Part shown: positions 19,163 to 27,512 of the stretch, in pieces | How the letters are laid out: each line of letters begins with the position of its first letter | Position numbering within the stretch: the first letter of the stretch is position 1 | Source: an uncultured Clostridia bacterium | GTDB lineage: Bacteria; Bacillota; Clostridia; UBA1381; UBA9506 | DNA length: 64,000 nt | Assembly (NCBI GenBank): GCA_944393605.1 | Contig: CALYAO010000081.1 | Span: forward strand, 1 to 64,000 | Direction: 5' to 3' | Made by a program: the position numbers and the translations under genes | The notes under the pieces: generated by a model | The model's database searches: none | Told to the model about the DNA's origin: nothing | The model's input: the letters and a program-made list of their open reading frames with translations, nothing else

Positions 19163-19390
19163 ATGCCCCATTTCCTTTCTTTCTGCTATATTCAAACACA
19201 TCGCCATCATCGTGCGTCCTTGGACCAAGCGCCAACCATATATGCCAAACCCATCACAACTGCAACAGGCAGTTGGGGCTTCAAACGCGCCATTCACATG
19301 GCGCACCTTTTGAAACCGGCTTAAACATCGCTTTTTCCCGCATACACAGAGCAAACGGCCCCAAGATCCTGCCTGACCGCACGGGCAATC

Positions 19391-19421
19391 GAAAAAGGAC
19401 GACAAAAGACCATCCTTTTAT
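19391..19421 (-). terminator. Terminator of rlmH
   Basis: On the minus strand AAAGGA pairs with TCCTTT with neighbouring partial pairs, followed by TTTT, directly after the rlmH stop. The remaining gap to ogt (19163-19390) shows no other clear feature. Confidence 0.6.
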
Positions 19422-19422
19422 C

Positions 19423-19899
19423 TTATTTATGATACTGTTCCCCGGCAGCGATCTTAAACCCGCGGTACAACTGCTCTGCCAACATGATGCGGGCAAGTTG
19501 GTGGGGAAAGGTCATGTCCCCCATGGACAGCCGAAGCGCGCACTGTGCTTTCACCGCCTCGGACAGCCCCCAGGAGCCCCCGATCACAAACGCAATGCTC
19601 CCCTGCCGCATGGCGGCATCTTGGAGCACCTTGGAAAGACCCGGCGAATCCAGTTTTTCCCCTTCGACGCACAGCGCGACGGTATAAGCCCCCGCCGGCA
19701 GCTTTGCAAGGATGCGCGCTCCCTCCTTGTCCAAAAGCTGTGCCACCTGCGCGGGGCTCATGGCATCCCCGCCCGGCTCGTCGGGAATCTCCGCCACCTC
19801 AAACCGGCAGAACCGCCCCAGCCGCTTTGCATATTCTGCCAGCGCATCCTTCCAGTACCGTTCCTTTAGTTTCCCTACACAGATCACCCGCACCAACAA
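19423..19899 (-). CDS. rlmH: 23S rRNA (pseudouridine1915-N3)-methyltransferase
   Basis: The 158-residue SPOUT methyltransferase modifies pseudouridine 1915 of helix 69 in the 70S ribosome. Family features include VGKLKERYWKDALAEYAKRL, the knot region FVIGGSWGLSEAVK and the C-terminal MTFPHQLARIMLAEQLYRG. It starts at TTG (or a second TTG one codon on) behind GGGAGGCGC. It has its own promoter, divergent from the aro leader. Confidence 0.96.
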   Translation of the reverse strand: MLVRVICVGKLKERYWKDALAEYAKRLGRFCRFEVAEIPDEPGGDAMSPAQVAQLLDKEGARILAKLPAGAYTVALCVEGEKLDSPGLSKVLQDAAMRQGSIAFVIGGSWGLSEAVKAQCALRLSMGDMTFPHQLARIMLAEQLYRGFKIAAGEQYHK

Positions 19900-19928
19900 T
19901 CCGACGCGCCTCCCTTTCGTTTGTCTGC

Positions 19929-19958
19929 ATTATATGGCGGTTTTCGCCCCATTGTCAA
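19929..19958 (-). promoter_or_regulatory. Promoter of rlmH
   Basis: Minus-strand TTGACA (19953-19958), 18 bases, TATAAT (19929-19934). Confidence 0.85.
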
Positions 19959-20001
19959 GGTGCTTGCCGAAAAAAAATCTCAAAAAAAATGAAAAAAAGT
20001 C

Positions 20002-20030
20002 TTGCAAATGGGGAAAGATGCGTGTATAAT
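20002..20030 (+). promoter_or_regulatory. Promoter of the aro leader and operon
   Basis: TTGCAA (20002-20007), 17 bases, TATAAT (20025-20030). The leader peptide start is 33 bases downstream of the -10 box. Confidence 0.85.
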
Positions 20031-20062
20031 AGATGGCAAGAATCCAAAAAGGAGCAAGTGGT

Positions 20063-20185
20063 ATGCTGAAGAATCTGTCTGCAACCGCATATTTCTTTTA
20101 CTTTTACCGGAGCTTTTATGCCTTCGGTTATTTTTGCTGCAGACAATTTCATAAGCATATGCGATTTGAGCCTGCCGCCGCATAA
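20063..20185 (+). CDS. Phe/Tyr-rich leader peptide of the aromatic amino acid operon
   Basis: A 40-codon frame starts ATG behind aaaaaggagcaagtggt and ends TAA. Residues 10-24 read YFFYFYRSFYAFGYF, 11 aromatic residues in 15; the whole peptide has 8 Phe and 5 Tyr in 40. It precedes a terminator and the DAHP synthase gene. Such a peptide acts as a sensor: a ribosome stalling at Phe or Tyr codons changes which RNA hairpin forms. Segment 1 (20086-20092) can pair with segment 2 (20157-20163), and segment 2 with the terminator loop (20224-20232). The peptide itself probably has no other role. Confidence 0.88.
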   Translation: MLKNLSATAYFFYFYRSFYAFGYFCCRQFHKHMRFEPAAA

Positions 20186-20245
20186 AAGGCGGAACAAAAT
20201 AGCGTAGATCAAAAGGAACTCATTCGTATATGAGTTCCTTTTTTT
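20076..20245 (+). promoter_or_regulatory. Ribosome-mediated transcription attenuator of the aro operon
   Basis: Pairings visible: tgtctgca (20076-20083) with tgcagaca (20138-20145); cgcatat (20086-20092) with atatgcg (20157-20163); and, as the alternative, catatgcga (20156-20164) with tcgtatatg (20224-20232), nine pairs with one G-U. The last would break the terminator stem 20213-20223/20230-20240 (11 bp), which is followed by seven T. This is the classical 1:2, 2:3, 3:4 arrangement, with the Phe/Tyr codons spanning the end of segment 1. The mechanism is inferred from structure. Confidence 0.82.
20213..20245 (+). terminator. Attenuator terminator
   Basis: An 11-bp perfect stem (20213-20223 with 20230-20240), loop tcgtat, and a T-run to 20245. 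It lies 28 bases after the leader stop codon and 47 bases before the DAHP synthase start. Confidence 0.9.
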
Positions 20246-20291
20246 CATGAAAAAAATAAAAATCCCATACAAAAAACAGGAGGAAGGAACC

Positions 20292-21317
20292 ATGATCGTA
20301 GTGATGAAACCAACAGCGAAAGAAAGTGAAATTGCAGCCCTCACCGATGAACTCAAGGAAATGGGCATGGACATTCAGGTAAACCGCGGCACCGAGTGCA
20401 CGGTGCTGGGTGTTTTGGGGGACGTGTATTCCATCGACACCGCGAAGGTGGAGATGCACCCTTCGGTGGACAAGGTGATGCGGGTATCTGAGCCTTTCAA
20501 AAAGGCCAACCGGAAATTTCACCCCAACAACACGGTGATCCGCGTTGGCAACACCGAAATCGGCGGAGAGAATCTCACCGTCATCGCGGGCCCCTGTTCA
20601 GTGGAGAGCGAAGCGCAGATCATCGAGGTGGCGGAGCGCGTCAAGCAGTCGGGCGCGACCATTCTGCGCGGCGGCGCGTTCAAGCCCCGCACCTCCCCAT
20701 ACTCCTTCCAGGGCATGGAGTTTGAGGGGCTTGCGCTCCTGGATGAGGCGCGCGCCAAGACTGGGCTTCCCATCATCTCGGAAATTATGTCCCCCAAGCA
20801 TGTGGAAATCTTCGAAAACAGCGTGGACATCATCCAGGTGGGTGCGCGCAACATGCAGAACTTTGACCTGCTCAAAGAGCTGGGCCGGTGCAAGACCCCC
20901 GTGCTCCTAAAGCGGGGCCTGTCCTCCACCATTGAGGAATGGCTCATGTCCGCCGAATACATCATGGCGGGCGGCAATGAAAATGTCATCCTGTGTGAGC
21001 GCGGCATCCGGACATTTGAGACCTACACCCGGAACACCCTGGATCTCTCCGCCGTACCCGCCATCAAAAAGCTGAGTCACTTGCCCGTTGTGGTGGATCC
21101 GTCCCATGCGACAGGGCTCAACTGGATGGTCATGCCGCTGGCCATTGCAGCGGTTGCAGTGGGAGCGGACGGCCTCATGATTGAAGTACACAACGATCCC
21201 AAAAATGCCAAATGTGACGGTCCGCAGTCCATCACACCCGACGAATTCCAGGATGTCATGGACAAAATCGGCACAGTAGCGCAGGTGGCGGGTCGTAAGC
21301 TCGCTGTGGTGCGGTAA
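20292..21317 (+). CDS. aroF: 3-deoxy-7-phosphoheptulonate (DAHP) synthase
   Basis: The 341-residue enzyme condenses phosphoenolpyruvate and erythrose 4-phosphate, the entry step to aromatic amino acids. It is the type I-beta form: an N-terminal ACT/ferredoxin-like regulatory segment of about 85 residues ([20 protein letters not shown]), then the KDO8P-synthase-like barrel with [24 protein letters not shown] and VDPSHATG. The regulatory segment often mediates Tyr or Phe feedback. The ATG follows CAGGAGGAAGGAACC; the ORF extension to 20247 overlaps the terminator and is rejected. It is the first structural gene behind the attenuator. Confidence 0.95.
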   Translation: MIVVMKPTAKESEIAALTDELKEMGMDIQVNRGTECTVLGVLGDVYSIDTAKVEMHPSVDKVMRVSEPFKKANRKFHPNNTVIRVGNTEIGGENLTVIAGPCSVESEAQIIEVAERVKQSGATILRGGAFKPRTSPYSFQGMEFEGLALLDEARAKTGLPIISEIMSPKHVEIFENSVDIIQVGARNMQNFDLLKELGRCKTPVLLKRGLSSTIEEWLMSAEYIMAGGNENVILCERGIRTFETYTRNTLDLSAVPAIKKLSHLPVVVDPSHATGLNWMVMPLAIAAVAVGADGLMIEVHNDPKNAKCDGPQSITPDEFQDVMDKIGTVAQVAGRKLAVVR

Positions 21318-21342
21318 CTGCAAGCAGAAAGGAGGGGCAGAT

Positions 21343-22212
21343 ATGACAAAAGACGCAGACTTTTCCATTCTGATTGTAGGACTGGGGCTCATCGGCGGGT
21401 CGTTGGCGCAGGCGCTGGCAGGCTTCAAACATGCCGCAATATACGGCGTGGACACCGACGAGACGACGCTCTCACAGGCACTGTCCGACGGCGCCATTGC
21501 GGGCGGCTATACCGACGTCACCCATGCCCCTCTGTGTGACCTGGTGCTGGTGTGCCTCTACCCAGACCAAACGGTCTCCATCATCAACAGCATGCCCCTA
21601 AAGCCGGGCGCAGTGGTATCCGACGTGTGCGGCGTGAAAGAAGCGGTCACGTCTCGTATCAATTCAGGCATTGACTTCATCGGGGGGCATCCTATGGCGG
21701 GCAAGGAGTGCGGCGGGTACCAGAATGCATCGGACGATCTGTTTTTGGGCGCCACCTACCTTTTGACGCCCACGCCGTCCACCAGTCCCCATGCGATCGC
21801 GCTTCTGCGGGAGCTGGCGGCATATATCGGATGCCAGCAGGTGACGGTTTTAACCCCCCAGCAGCACGATGAGATGACCGCCTTCACCAGCCAGCTCATG
21901 CACGTCGTGGCGGCGGCACTGTGCACCGACCCGCAGTTTGCGTCCTTTGCCCCATTCGGCGCGGGCAGCCTGCGGGACTGTACCCGCGTCGGCGACATCA
22001 ACCCAACCATGTGGACCGCGCTGTTTCTGCATAACCGGGCAGCACTCCTCCATGCCATTGCATTGTTTGAAGAGAGCATGGACAGAATCAAGGCGACGGT
22101 TGCCGCCGGTGACGGGGCGGCACTGTCCGCTATTTTGGCACAGTCGGCACAAAGCAAGCGGCAGCATCGTCCCAGCGATATCCGTCGCATCTGGGAGGAG
22201 GAATGGGCATGA
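21343..22212 (+). CDS. tyrA: Prephenate dehydrogenase
   Basis: A 289-residue NAD(P)-dependent enzyme converts prephenate to 4-hydroxyphenylpyruvate on the way to tyrosine. The Rossmann motif [13 protein letters not shown] is near residue 14, and the catalytic histidine is in [31 protein letters not shown] is typical. It lacks the C-terminal ACT domain found in some homologues. The ATG follows AAAGGAGGGG, 25 bases after aroF, and the stop overlaps aroB in ATGA. Confidence 0.95.
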   Translation: MTKDADFSILIVGLGLIGGSLAQALAGFKHAAIYGVDTDETTLSQALSDGAIAGGYTDVTHAPLCDLVLVCLYPDQTVSIINSMPLKPGAVVSDVCGVKEAVTSRINSGIDFIGGHPMAGKECGGYQNASDDLFLGATYLLTPTPSTSPHAIALLRELAAYIGCQQVTVLTPQQHDEMTAFTSQLMHVVAAALCTDPQFASFAPFGAGSLRDCTRVGDINPTMWTALFLHNRAALLHAIALFEESMDRIKATVAAGDGAALSAILAQSAQSKRQHRPSDIRRIWEEEWA

Positions 22213-23267
22213 AACAACTGACTGTCAATCTTGGCGCCCGCAGCTACGACATCCACATTGGCCATGGCGTGCTCCGTTCTATCGGCAGCCACATGTGTGG
22301 CCTGCGGCCGGGCGGACGGGTGTTTGTCATCACGGACGATACAGTGGCAGGGCTCTATGCTCCTGCCGTAACCGATGCGCTCGCCGCGGCAGGGTATGTA
22401 CCTCACCTGCTCTCCTTCCCGCACGGGGAACAGAGCAAAACCATGGACACGCTCACGCGCCTGGTGGAGGAAATGCTGTCCGCCGGCATCACGCGGGCCG
22501 ACCGCGTGGTCGCGCTGGGCGGCGGCGTCGTGGGAGACACGGCGGGCTTTGCGGCCCACATCGTCCTGCGCGGCGTGCCCTACATCCAGATTCCCACCAC
22601 GCTGCTCGCACAGGTGGACTCCAGTGTGGGCGGCAAGGTGGCGGTGGATGTGCCGCAGGGGAAAAACCTTGTGGGCGCGTTTCACCAGCCCGCATGCGTT
22701 TTAATTGACCCCGACTGCCTTGCAACCCTGCCCGATGAGACCTTTTCAGACGGTATGGCAGAAGTCATCAAATATGGCCTCATCGCGAGCCGGCCGCTGT
22801 ACGAGAAGCTGGCGGCGGCAGGCGGTCGCACCGGGGTTATGGCAGACATCCAAGACATCATCTATGCATGCGTGGACATCAAACGCCGCATCGTGGAGGC
22901 GGACGAGCTGGACACGGGCGGGCGCATGGTCCTCAATTTTGGGCATACACTGGGGCATGTCATCGAAAAACAGTATCACTACGAAACCTATACCCATGGG
23001 CAGGCGGTGGGTGCCGGCATGGTGGCGGTCGCCAGGCTTGCCGAACGGCAGGGGCTGTGTGAAGCTGGTCTCGCCCAGACCATCGCCGGCCTTTTGACCC
23101 AATACGGGCTGCCAACCGACATCCCCTTCGGCGGGGATGCGCTCTCCGCGCTCGCGCTGGATAAGAAAAATGACGGCGGCATGCTAAACCTCGTTATCGT
23201 CCCTCACATCGGGACATGTACCATCCACCCCATGCCGGTTGCAGAGCTAACGGCCATGCTGTCATAG
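22209..23267 (+). CDS. aroB: 3-dehydroquinate synthase
   Basis: The 352-residue enzyme cyclises DAHP to 3-dehydroquinate using NAD and a metal ion. Motifs: ALGGGVVGDTAGFAAH, PTTLLAQVDSSVGGKVAVD and the metal histidines in LNFGHTLGHVIE and HGQAVGAG. The ATG at 22209 overlaps the tyrA stop by four bases and lies seven bases after GGGAGGAGG; the ATG six bases earlier is too close to that site. Third and last gene of the attenuated operon. Confidence 0.95.
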   Translation: MKQLTVNLGARSYDIHIGHGVLRSIGSHMCGLRPGGRVFVITDDTVAGLYAPAVTDALAAAGYVPHLLSFPHGEQSKTMDTLTRLVEEMLSAGITRADRVVALGGGVVGDTAGFAAHIVLRGVPYIQIPTTLLAQVDSSVGGKVAVDVPQGKNLVGAFHQPACVLIDPDCLATLPDETFSDGMAEVIKYGLIASRPLYEKLAAAGGRTGVMADIQDIIYACVDIKRRIVEADELDTGGRMVLNFGHTLGHVIEKQYHYETYTHGQAVGAGMVAVARLAERQGLCEAGLAQTIAGLLTQYGLPTDIPFGGDALSALALDKKNDGGMLNLVIVPHIGTCTIHPMPVAELTAMLS

Positions 23268-23401
23268 GTAGATATCTTTCCTATGAAAATGAAAAAGGAG
23301 TGATGCAAAAACGCCGTTCCTTCTTTTACTGCGGTTGCCAACCCGTATCAACCATCTCACTTATGTCGTATTGGCCCGAATACATAAAACCCCAGAACCA
23401 T

Positions 23402-23432
23402 AAAAAAACGGAGCATTGCTCCGTTTTTTTTA
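23402..23432. terminator. Bidirectional terminator between the aro and ABC operons
   Basis: A stem acggagc (23408-23414) with gctccgt (23418-23424) has A7 on one side and T8 on the other. It lies 135 bases after aroB and next to the ABC permease stop. Confidence 0.88.
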
Positions 23433-23433
23433 T

Positions 23434-25455
23434 CTATTGTGGCGGTAGCAGGGCCACCACATCGGCTGGCAGTTTACCGCCGTCGATATACCCCAGAGGA
23501 TACCGCTCGCCATCTTCCGTCAGGACCACATCCAGCGCCACCCATGACAGATCAGCCTGGAGGTACGGCGTCATCTCCAGCTGCCGTGCCAGAATAGACG
23601 CAATCTGTGCCTCATCTGTCACCGTCACCTCGTCGTTACTCTCCATATACGCCCCATGCGCCTTCGGATAGCTGGACGGCACCAGTCGCCGCATCACCAC
23701 CTCCGAAACCTCCTCAGGCCTCAGCTGCAGTCGGTCATAATAGCCCGCTTTCTCCAGAAACTGTGCAGTATAGGTGAAACCGGGCAGAACCGCAAACCGA
23801 ACGACTGCCGTTTCGGTATTCCAGTGTCCCTCGATATCCCGCACCTGATAGAAATAAGAAATGTTGATCCAAAACAGGCTGCTATCCACCCCAGTGACAT
23901 ACGCCTCATAACCTGCTTCCGAAATGTCCTGCTGCATGGCGCCGGTGAGCAGATAGAGCTCCTCCTCGCTTTTCAGCGGCTCCTGCCGTCTGACCTTGCC
24001 GCTCTCATACGCAACTGTCATGGAGAGAATCCGGTCAGCCTGACTCCGCAGGATAGGATATCGGTAATTTTTAAACTCCGCACTGTCATAGAGAGGTTCC
24101 AATTGTGCGGTGGGGTCAATGGAATCCAGCGGAAGGCGCCGCACCAGCATGCGCCCATTTTTGAGCTGATACTGGAAATAGATACCATCCGACTCCAGCC
24201 GGTCTCCCTCATCCACCACTCGTTGATGAAGCTGTGTAACCAGTGCGACGTTTTGAGGCTCCGCCACATAAAAACCACCCGACCGATCATTTAGCACCGT
24301 CACCATTTGGTCCGTAGTGCTCTCCTCCGGAAAGGGCATATCCGCATGGACGCTCCGCCCTACATACACGCCCTGTACGTCTGCCGGGTCGGGCACACGG
24401 GCAGAGAAGCCCAACCAGTCAAATTGAACGGCCAAGAACAGCACCACGATCACGCCCGCAAAACAGAGGTACTCCTTATATGCGCCCCAAATACGGAAGG
24501 TCTTTTTCACCAGCATTTTGGCCGCCACAAATCCCACAGTCGCCCACAAAAGCATCACCAGCAGGTTGGGGTCCATGCCCGTTACGCCGTCCACATAACA
24601 GGTCCCAACCAGCACGGCGCACAGCGCCACGCCATACACAAACACGGGCCGCACCCACCGAAACGCGACCACGTCCCCGCTGGTCTCCACCTGCCGCTTC
24701 CGGTATGCCACAAAAGCAAGCCCCGTAAAGCCGATGACATAGACCGCATGGAGCACATAGGGCAGGTCATCGGCAAAGTAGCCCAAAAACAGCGGCATCC
24801 GAACCGGCAGCACGCCCCATGCAACCCGGAGGCCCTGCCGCATGCTCTCCGCCGCGAAGCCATAGAGCCAGCCATCTAGGAGCTCTGCGCCCAGCGACAG
24901 GAATACATAGGGCAGAAAGTTTAGGATCACGATAAACGCGATCTGGGCAATAGTGCTCCCCGTAAACATGCCCACAAACACCGAAAAGCTATACACCACC
25001 GTTGCCTCCAGCAAGGTAACACCCAGCCACATCCACGCATCGGTGTATGTAAACTGCACGCCGTGCGGCGTCAGCTTGATCAGCAGCAGGACACCAAACG
25101 TCACCATAAGCGGTACCGCATACGGCAAAAAGCCCGACAGATAGTTGGATACAAACAGCTGCTTGCGGTTATAAGGCAGGCCATGCATCAAAACTGCGCT
25201 GCGCCCGTTTTGCAAATACCGAAACACGCACACCGCCGCTACCACAGGCAGGATGCCGCAAAACACATAGATGCTGTCAAACTGCAGCAACAGGTTGCCA
25301 TACTGTGCAGAGTCTCTCGGGATGGGTTCCCGCATGAGCAGCTGCAGCGGCAGCGTCAGCAACAAAAACAACAGGCAAATGGCCCCCACGAACCAGTATC
25401 GTTTACAATTGAGGCGCATCAGGCCACGGTCAACCCAGGATGTGCGAGAAATCAT
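23434..25455 (-). CDS. ABC-2-type transporter permease (Ytr-like operon)
   Basis: This 673-residue protein has about ten membrane segments in its first 360 residues (for example YWFVGAICLLFLLLTLPLQL and YVFCGILPVVAAVCVFRYLQ). A roughly 300-residue mainly extracytoplasmic C-terminal domain follows. The early motif FRYLQNGRSAVLMHGLPYNR is typical of YtrC/D-type ABC-2 permeases. With the upstream ATPase and GntR regulator it resembles the Bacillus ytr operon, induced by cell-wall antibiotics. The transported substrate is unknown. The ATG follows GGAGGGAAGGGAT, and the gene overlaps the ATPase gene by 26 bases. It ends at a shared terminator. Confidence 0.83.
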   Translation of the reverse strand: MISRTSWVDRGLMRLNCKRYWFVGAICLLFLLLTLPLQLLMREPIPRDSAQYGNLLLQFDSIYVFCGILPVVAAVCVFRYLQNGRSAVLMHGLPYNRKQLFVSNYLSGFLPYAVPLMVTFGVLLLIKLTPHGVQFTYTDAWMWLGVTLLEATVVYSFSVFVGMFTGSTIAQIAFIVILNFLPYVFLSLGAELLDGWLYGFAAESMRQGLRVAWGVLPVRMPLFLGYFADDLPYVLHAVYVIGFTGLAFVAYRKRQVETSGDVVAFRWVRPVFVYGVALCAVLVGTCYVDGVTGMDPNLLVMLLWATVGFVAAKMLVKKTFRIWGAYKEYLCFAGVIVVLFLAVQFDWLGFSARVPDPADVQGVYVGRSVHADMPFPEESTTDQMVTVLNDRSGGFYVAEPQNVALVTQLHQRVVDEGDRLESDGIYFQYQLKNGRMLVRRLPLDSIDPTAQLEPLYDSAEFKNYRYPILRSQADRILSMTVAYESGKVRRQEPLKSEEELYLLTGAMQQDISEAGYEAYVTGVDSSLFWINISYFYQVRDIEGHWNTETAVVRFAVLPGFTYTAQFLEKAGYYDRLQLRPEEVSEVVMRRLVPSSYPKAHGAYMESNDEVTVTDEAQIASILARQLEMTPYLQADLSWVALDVVLTEDGERYPLGYIDGGKLPADVVALLPPQ

Positions 25456-26329
25456 ATCCCTTCCCTCCCAACTCGTAGATGAAGACTTCTTCCAACGTCA
25501 GCGGTACCACGTCCAGCAGAATGGGGTGATATTTCTCGATCTTCTCCAAAACGGACGACCGATCACACCGCACAATGATGGTATACACCTTCCCGACCAT
25601 CTGTTTGGCCAAAATATCGAATTCATAAGCCAGTTTGTCCGGGAAAGGCCCATCAAACGCAACCTGGATCTTGTGGGTATCCGACTTTAAATCGTCCAGC
25701 GCCTTTTGCAGCATGAGCTGGCCCGCATGCAGGATGCCCACGTGGTCGCACACGTCCTCCAGTTCCCGCAGGTTGTGGGAGGACACCAACACGGTGAGCT
25801 GCCGGTCCGCCACATCCTGCAGGATCACGCTCCACACCATTCTGCGCATGACAGGGTCCAGCCCGTCCACCGGCTCATCCAAAATGAGCACATCGGGCAG
25901 GGCGGACATGCCGACCCAAAACGCCACCTGCTTCTGCATGCCCTTGGAGAGCTTCCGCACCCGTTTTTTGGGGTCAATCCCAAACACAGGCGCCAATTTT
26001 TCAAATCGTTCCCAGCAAAACTGCGGATACGCATCGCTGTACAGCCGCGCCATATCCTTGGCAGAAAAGGCGGGCGGAAAATACAGATCGTCGGGGATAT
26101 ACACCACGCGCCGCTTGATGGGTACATTTTCATACACCGGCTCCCCATCCACCTTGATCGTTCCCTTGTCCGCACGGTAAGCGCCCACAATGTGCTTGAT
26201 GATGGTCGTTTTGCCCGCACCGTTGGGGCCCACCAGACCATATACGCTGCCTTTTGCCACACGAAACGACAGGTTACAAATCGCCACGTGTCCGTCAAAC
26301 CGCTTGGTTACCTGCATCACGTCAATCAT
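25430..26329 (-). CDS. ABC transporter ATP-binding protein (YtrB-like)
   Basis: The 299-residue nucleotide-binding protein has Walker A GPNGAGKTT (residues 34-42), the signature LSKGMQKQ and Walker B DVLILDEPVDGLD. The LSKGM form of the signature is common in the YtrB/EcsA-type exporters. A C-terminal domain of about 90 residues follows the ATPase core. The start overlaps the GntR stop in ATGA, so translation is probably coupled. It should power the permease encoded next. Confidence 0.93.
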   Translation of the reverse strand: MIDVMQVTKRFDGHVAICNLSFRVAKGSVYGLVGPNGAGKTTIIKHIVGAYRADKGTIKVDGEPVYENVPIKRRVVYIPDDLYFPPAFSAKDMARLYSDAYPQFCWERFEKLAPVFGIDPKKRVRKLSKGMQKQVAFWVGMSALPDVLILDEPVDGLDPVMRRMVWSVILQDVADRQLTVLVSSHNLRELEDVCDHVGILHAGQLMLQKALDDLKSDTHKIQVAFDGPFPDKLAYEFDILAKQMVGKVYTIIVRCDRSSVLEKIEKYHPILLDVVPLTLEEVFIYELGGKGYDFSHILG

Positions 26330-26718
26330 ACCGCTCCCCCTTTCCCGACTTCCTTCCCATATAAGATGTTTTTGACCGCCTCGCCGATGTCATCCGCCTT
26401 GATCCCCAAATACAACAGCTCCAAAATGGCCTCCTCCACCTGCCTGCGCAGCACGGCGATCCGCCGCTCATCCACCGCCTCCCCCGGCGGGCTCACATAA
26501 CTGCCCCGCCCTTGGACCGAATAGATATACCCCTCCTGCTCCAGTTCCCGATAGGCACGCTGGATGGTATTGGGATTGATGGACAGCCGGCCCGCAATCT
26601 CCCGCACCGACGGGAGCTGTTCATCCGCCGCCAGCACCCCTTTGATAATCTGCCTCCGAATGCCATCCTTGATCTGCTCGTAGATGGCCCTGCCGTCCCG
26701 ATAATCCAGCGAAAACAT
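26326..26718 (-). CDS. GntR-family transcriptional regulator, YtrA subfamily
   Basis: The 130-residue repressor has an N-terminal winged helix (GRAIYEQIKDGIRRQIIKGV then LPSVREIAGRLSINPNTIQRAYRELEQEGYIYSVQGRGSYV) and a short helical C-terminal region, as in YtrA-type regulators. The motif is split here for length; the helix-turn-helix lies at about residues 35-60. The ATG at 26716-26718 follows GAGGAGGGGCG. It is the first gene of the operon. A perfect palindrome downstream of its -10 box is a likely autoregulatory operator. Confidence 0.93.
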   Translation of the reverse strand: MFSLDYRDGRAIYEQIKDGIRRQIIKGVLAADEQLPSVREIAGRLSINPNTIQRAYRELEQEGYIYSVQGRGSYVSPPGEAVDERRIAVLRRQVEEAILELLYLGIKADDIGEAVKNILYGKEVGKGGAV

Positions 26719-26758
26719 GGCGCCCCTCCTCTCTGTTTGGGTATCCCGTTTGCGTGTT

Positions 26759-26785
26759 AACTGTATTATTTGTGTTAATACAGTT
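26759..26785. promoter_or_regulatory. Probable operator of the GntR-ABC operon
   Basis: Perfect 10-base arms aactgtatta (26759-26768) and taatacagtt (26776-26785) are separated by seven bases. The site covers the expected transcription start, just past the -10 box, so a bound GntR dimer would block initiation. Confidence 0.8.
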
Positions 26786-26788
26786 GTC

Positions 26789-26817
26789 ATTATAAATCAA
26801 ATGTTTTGGTGTGTCAA
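26789..26817 (-). promoter_or_regulatory. Promoter of the GntR-ABC operon
   Basis: Fully consensus TTGACA (26812-26817), 17 bases, TATAAT (26789-26794) on the minus strand. A strong promoter under tight repression is expected. Confidence 0.92.
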
Positions 26818-26922
26818 GAGAAATATCGCCTCTTTTTCTTGTGGCATGAAATGTATATACCACAACATCTTGTATGTTACACAAATGTTTCAACTCTGTG
26901 AAAAGTTTTTTTCAAAAAAATC

Positions 26923-26951
26923 TTGCATTCAGATTAAAAATGCATTAAAAT
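26923..26951 (+). promoter_or_regulatory. Promoter of the mraZ division cluster
   Basis: TTGCAT (26923-26928), 17 bases, TAAAAT (26946-26951), directly upstream of the MraZ boxes. Confidence 0.75.
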
Positions 26952-26960
26952 ATTCTTAAA

Positions 26961-26990
26961 GTGGTGGATTGTGGTGGAAAGTGGTTCAAT
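26961..26990 (+). promoter_or_regulatory. Three MraZ-binding repeats
   Basis: Three direct repeats with a 10-base period (gtggtggatt, gtggtggaaa, gtggttcaat) begin at 26961, 26971 and 26981. GTGG-type repeats in the mraZ leader are the known target of the MraZ repressor, so autoregulation is expected. Confidence 0.85.
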
Positions 26991-27057
26991 TGGATCAAAA
27001 ATTGCCCGCTTTATCCCTTCATTCCCCTCCCATTCCCACGAAAGGCGGTGATGCAAG

Positions 27058-27489
27058 ATGCTCATGGGTGAATATCAACATAGCGTGGATGCCAAAGGCC
27101 GGCTGTTCATGCCCGCAAAGCTGCGGGAAGAGCTGGGCGAAAGCTTCATCCTTACCCTGGGTCTTGACAACTGCCTTTTCGTATTTTCCCAGGCGGAGTT
27201 TGCCATCCTAAAATCCAAGCTGGATGCCATCAGCATTGCCAACCGCGATGCACGGCAGTTTGCCCGTTTTTTCTTTGCGGGTGCCTGCGAATGTGAGGTG
27301 GACAAACAGGGCCGCATCCTGATCCCCGCCAAGCTGCGCGGATATGCCGGCCTAGAGAAGGACGCCACCATCGTGGGCGTGTCCAACCGCGTAGAGATTT
27401 GGAACACACCCAAATGGGAAGAGATTCACAGCTTTGACAACTTCAGTCCCGACGACCTCTCCGCGAAGATGGAGCTTTTGGGGCTGTGA
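27058..27489 (+). CDS. mraZ: Transcriptional regulator MraZ
   Basis: The 143-residue protein has two SpoVT/AbrB-like repeats: [20 protein letters not shown] near the start and [20 protein letters not shown] around residue 78. It forms a ring that represses its own division-cluster promoter by binding repeated GTGG boxes, which are visible at 26961-26990. The ATG follows AAAGGCGGTG. First gene of the cluster. Confidence 0.96.
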   Translation: MLMGEYQHSVDAKGRLFMPAKLREELGESFILTLGLDNCLFVFSQAEFAILKSKLDAISIANRDARQFARFFFAGACECEVDKQGRILIPAKLRGYAGLEKDATIVGVSNRVEIWNTPKWEEIHSFDNFSPDDLSAKMELLGL

Positions 27490-27512
27490 CGACCATAGAA
27501 GGAGGGGCGTCC

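Noticed and set aside
20247-20291. Fifteen-codon upstream extension of DAHP synthase
   Set aside because: It begins immediately after the attenuator T-run and has no ribosome site; the ATG at 20292 is well placed.
23303-23671. Open frame with a good ribosome site (AAAAAGGAGTG-ATG) between aroB and the terminator
   Set aside because: It reads through the terminator hairpin and into the antisense strand of the ABC permease gene, with no family resemblance or sensible end.
26961-26990. Short tandem repeats considered as a CRISPR-like or minisatellite array
   Set aside because: Only three 10-base units, without spacers; position and sequence identify MraZ boxes.
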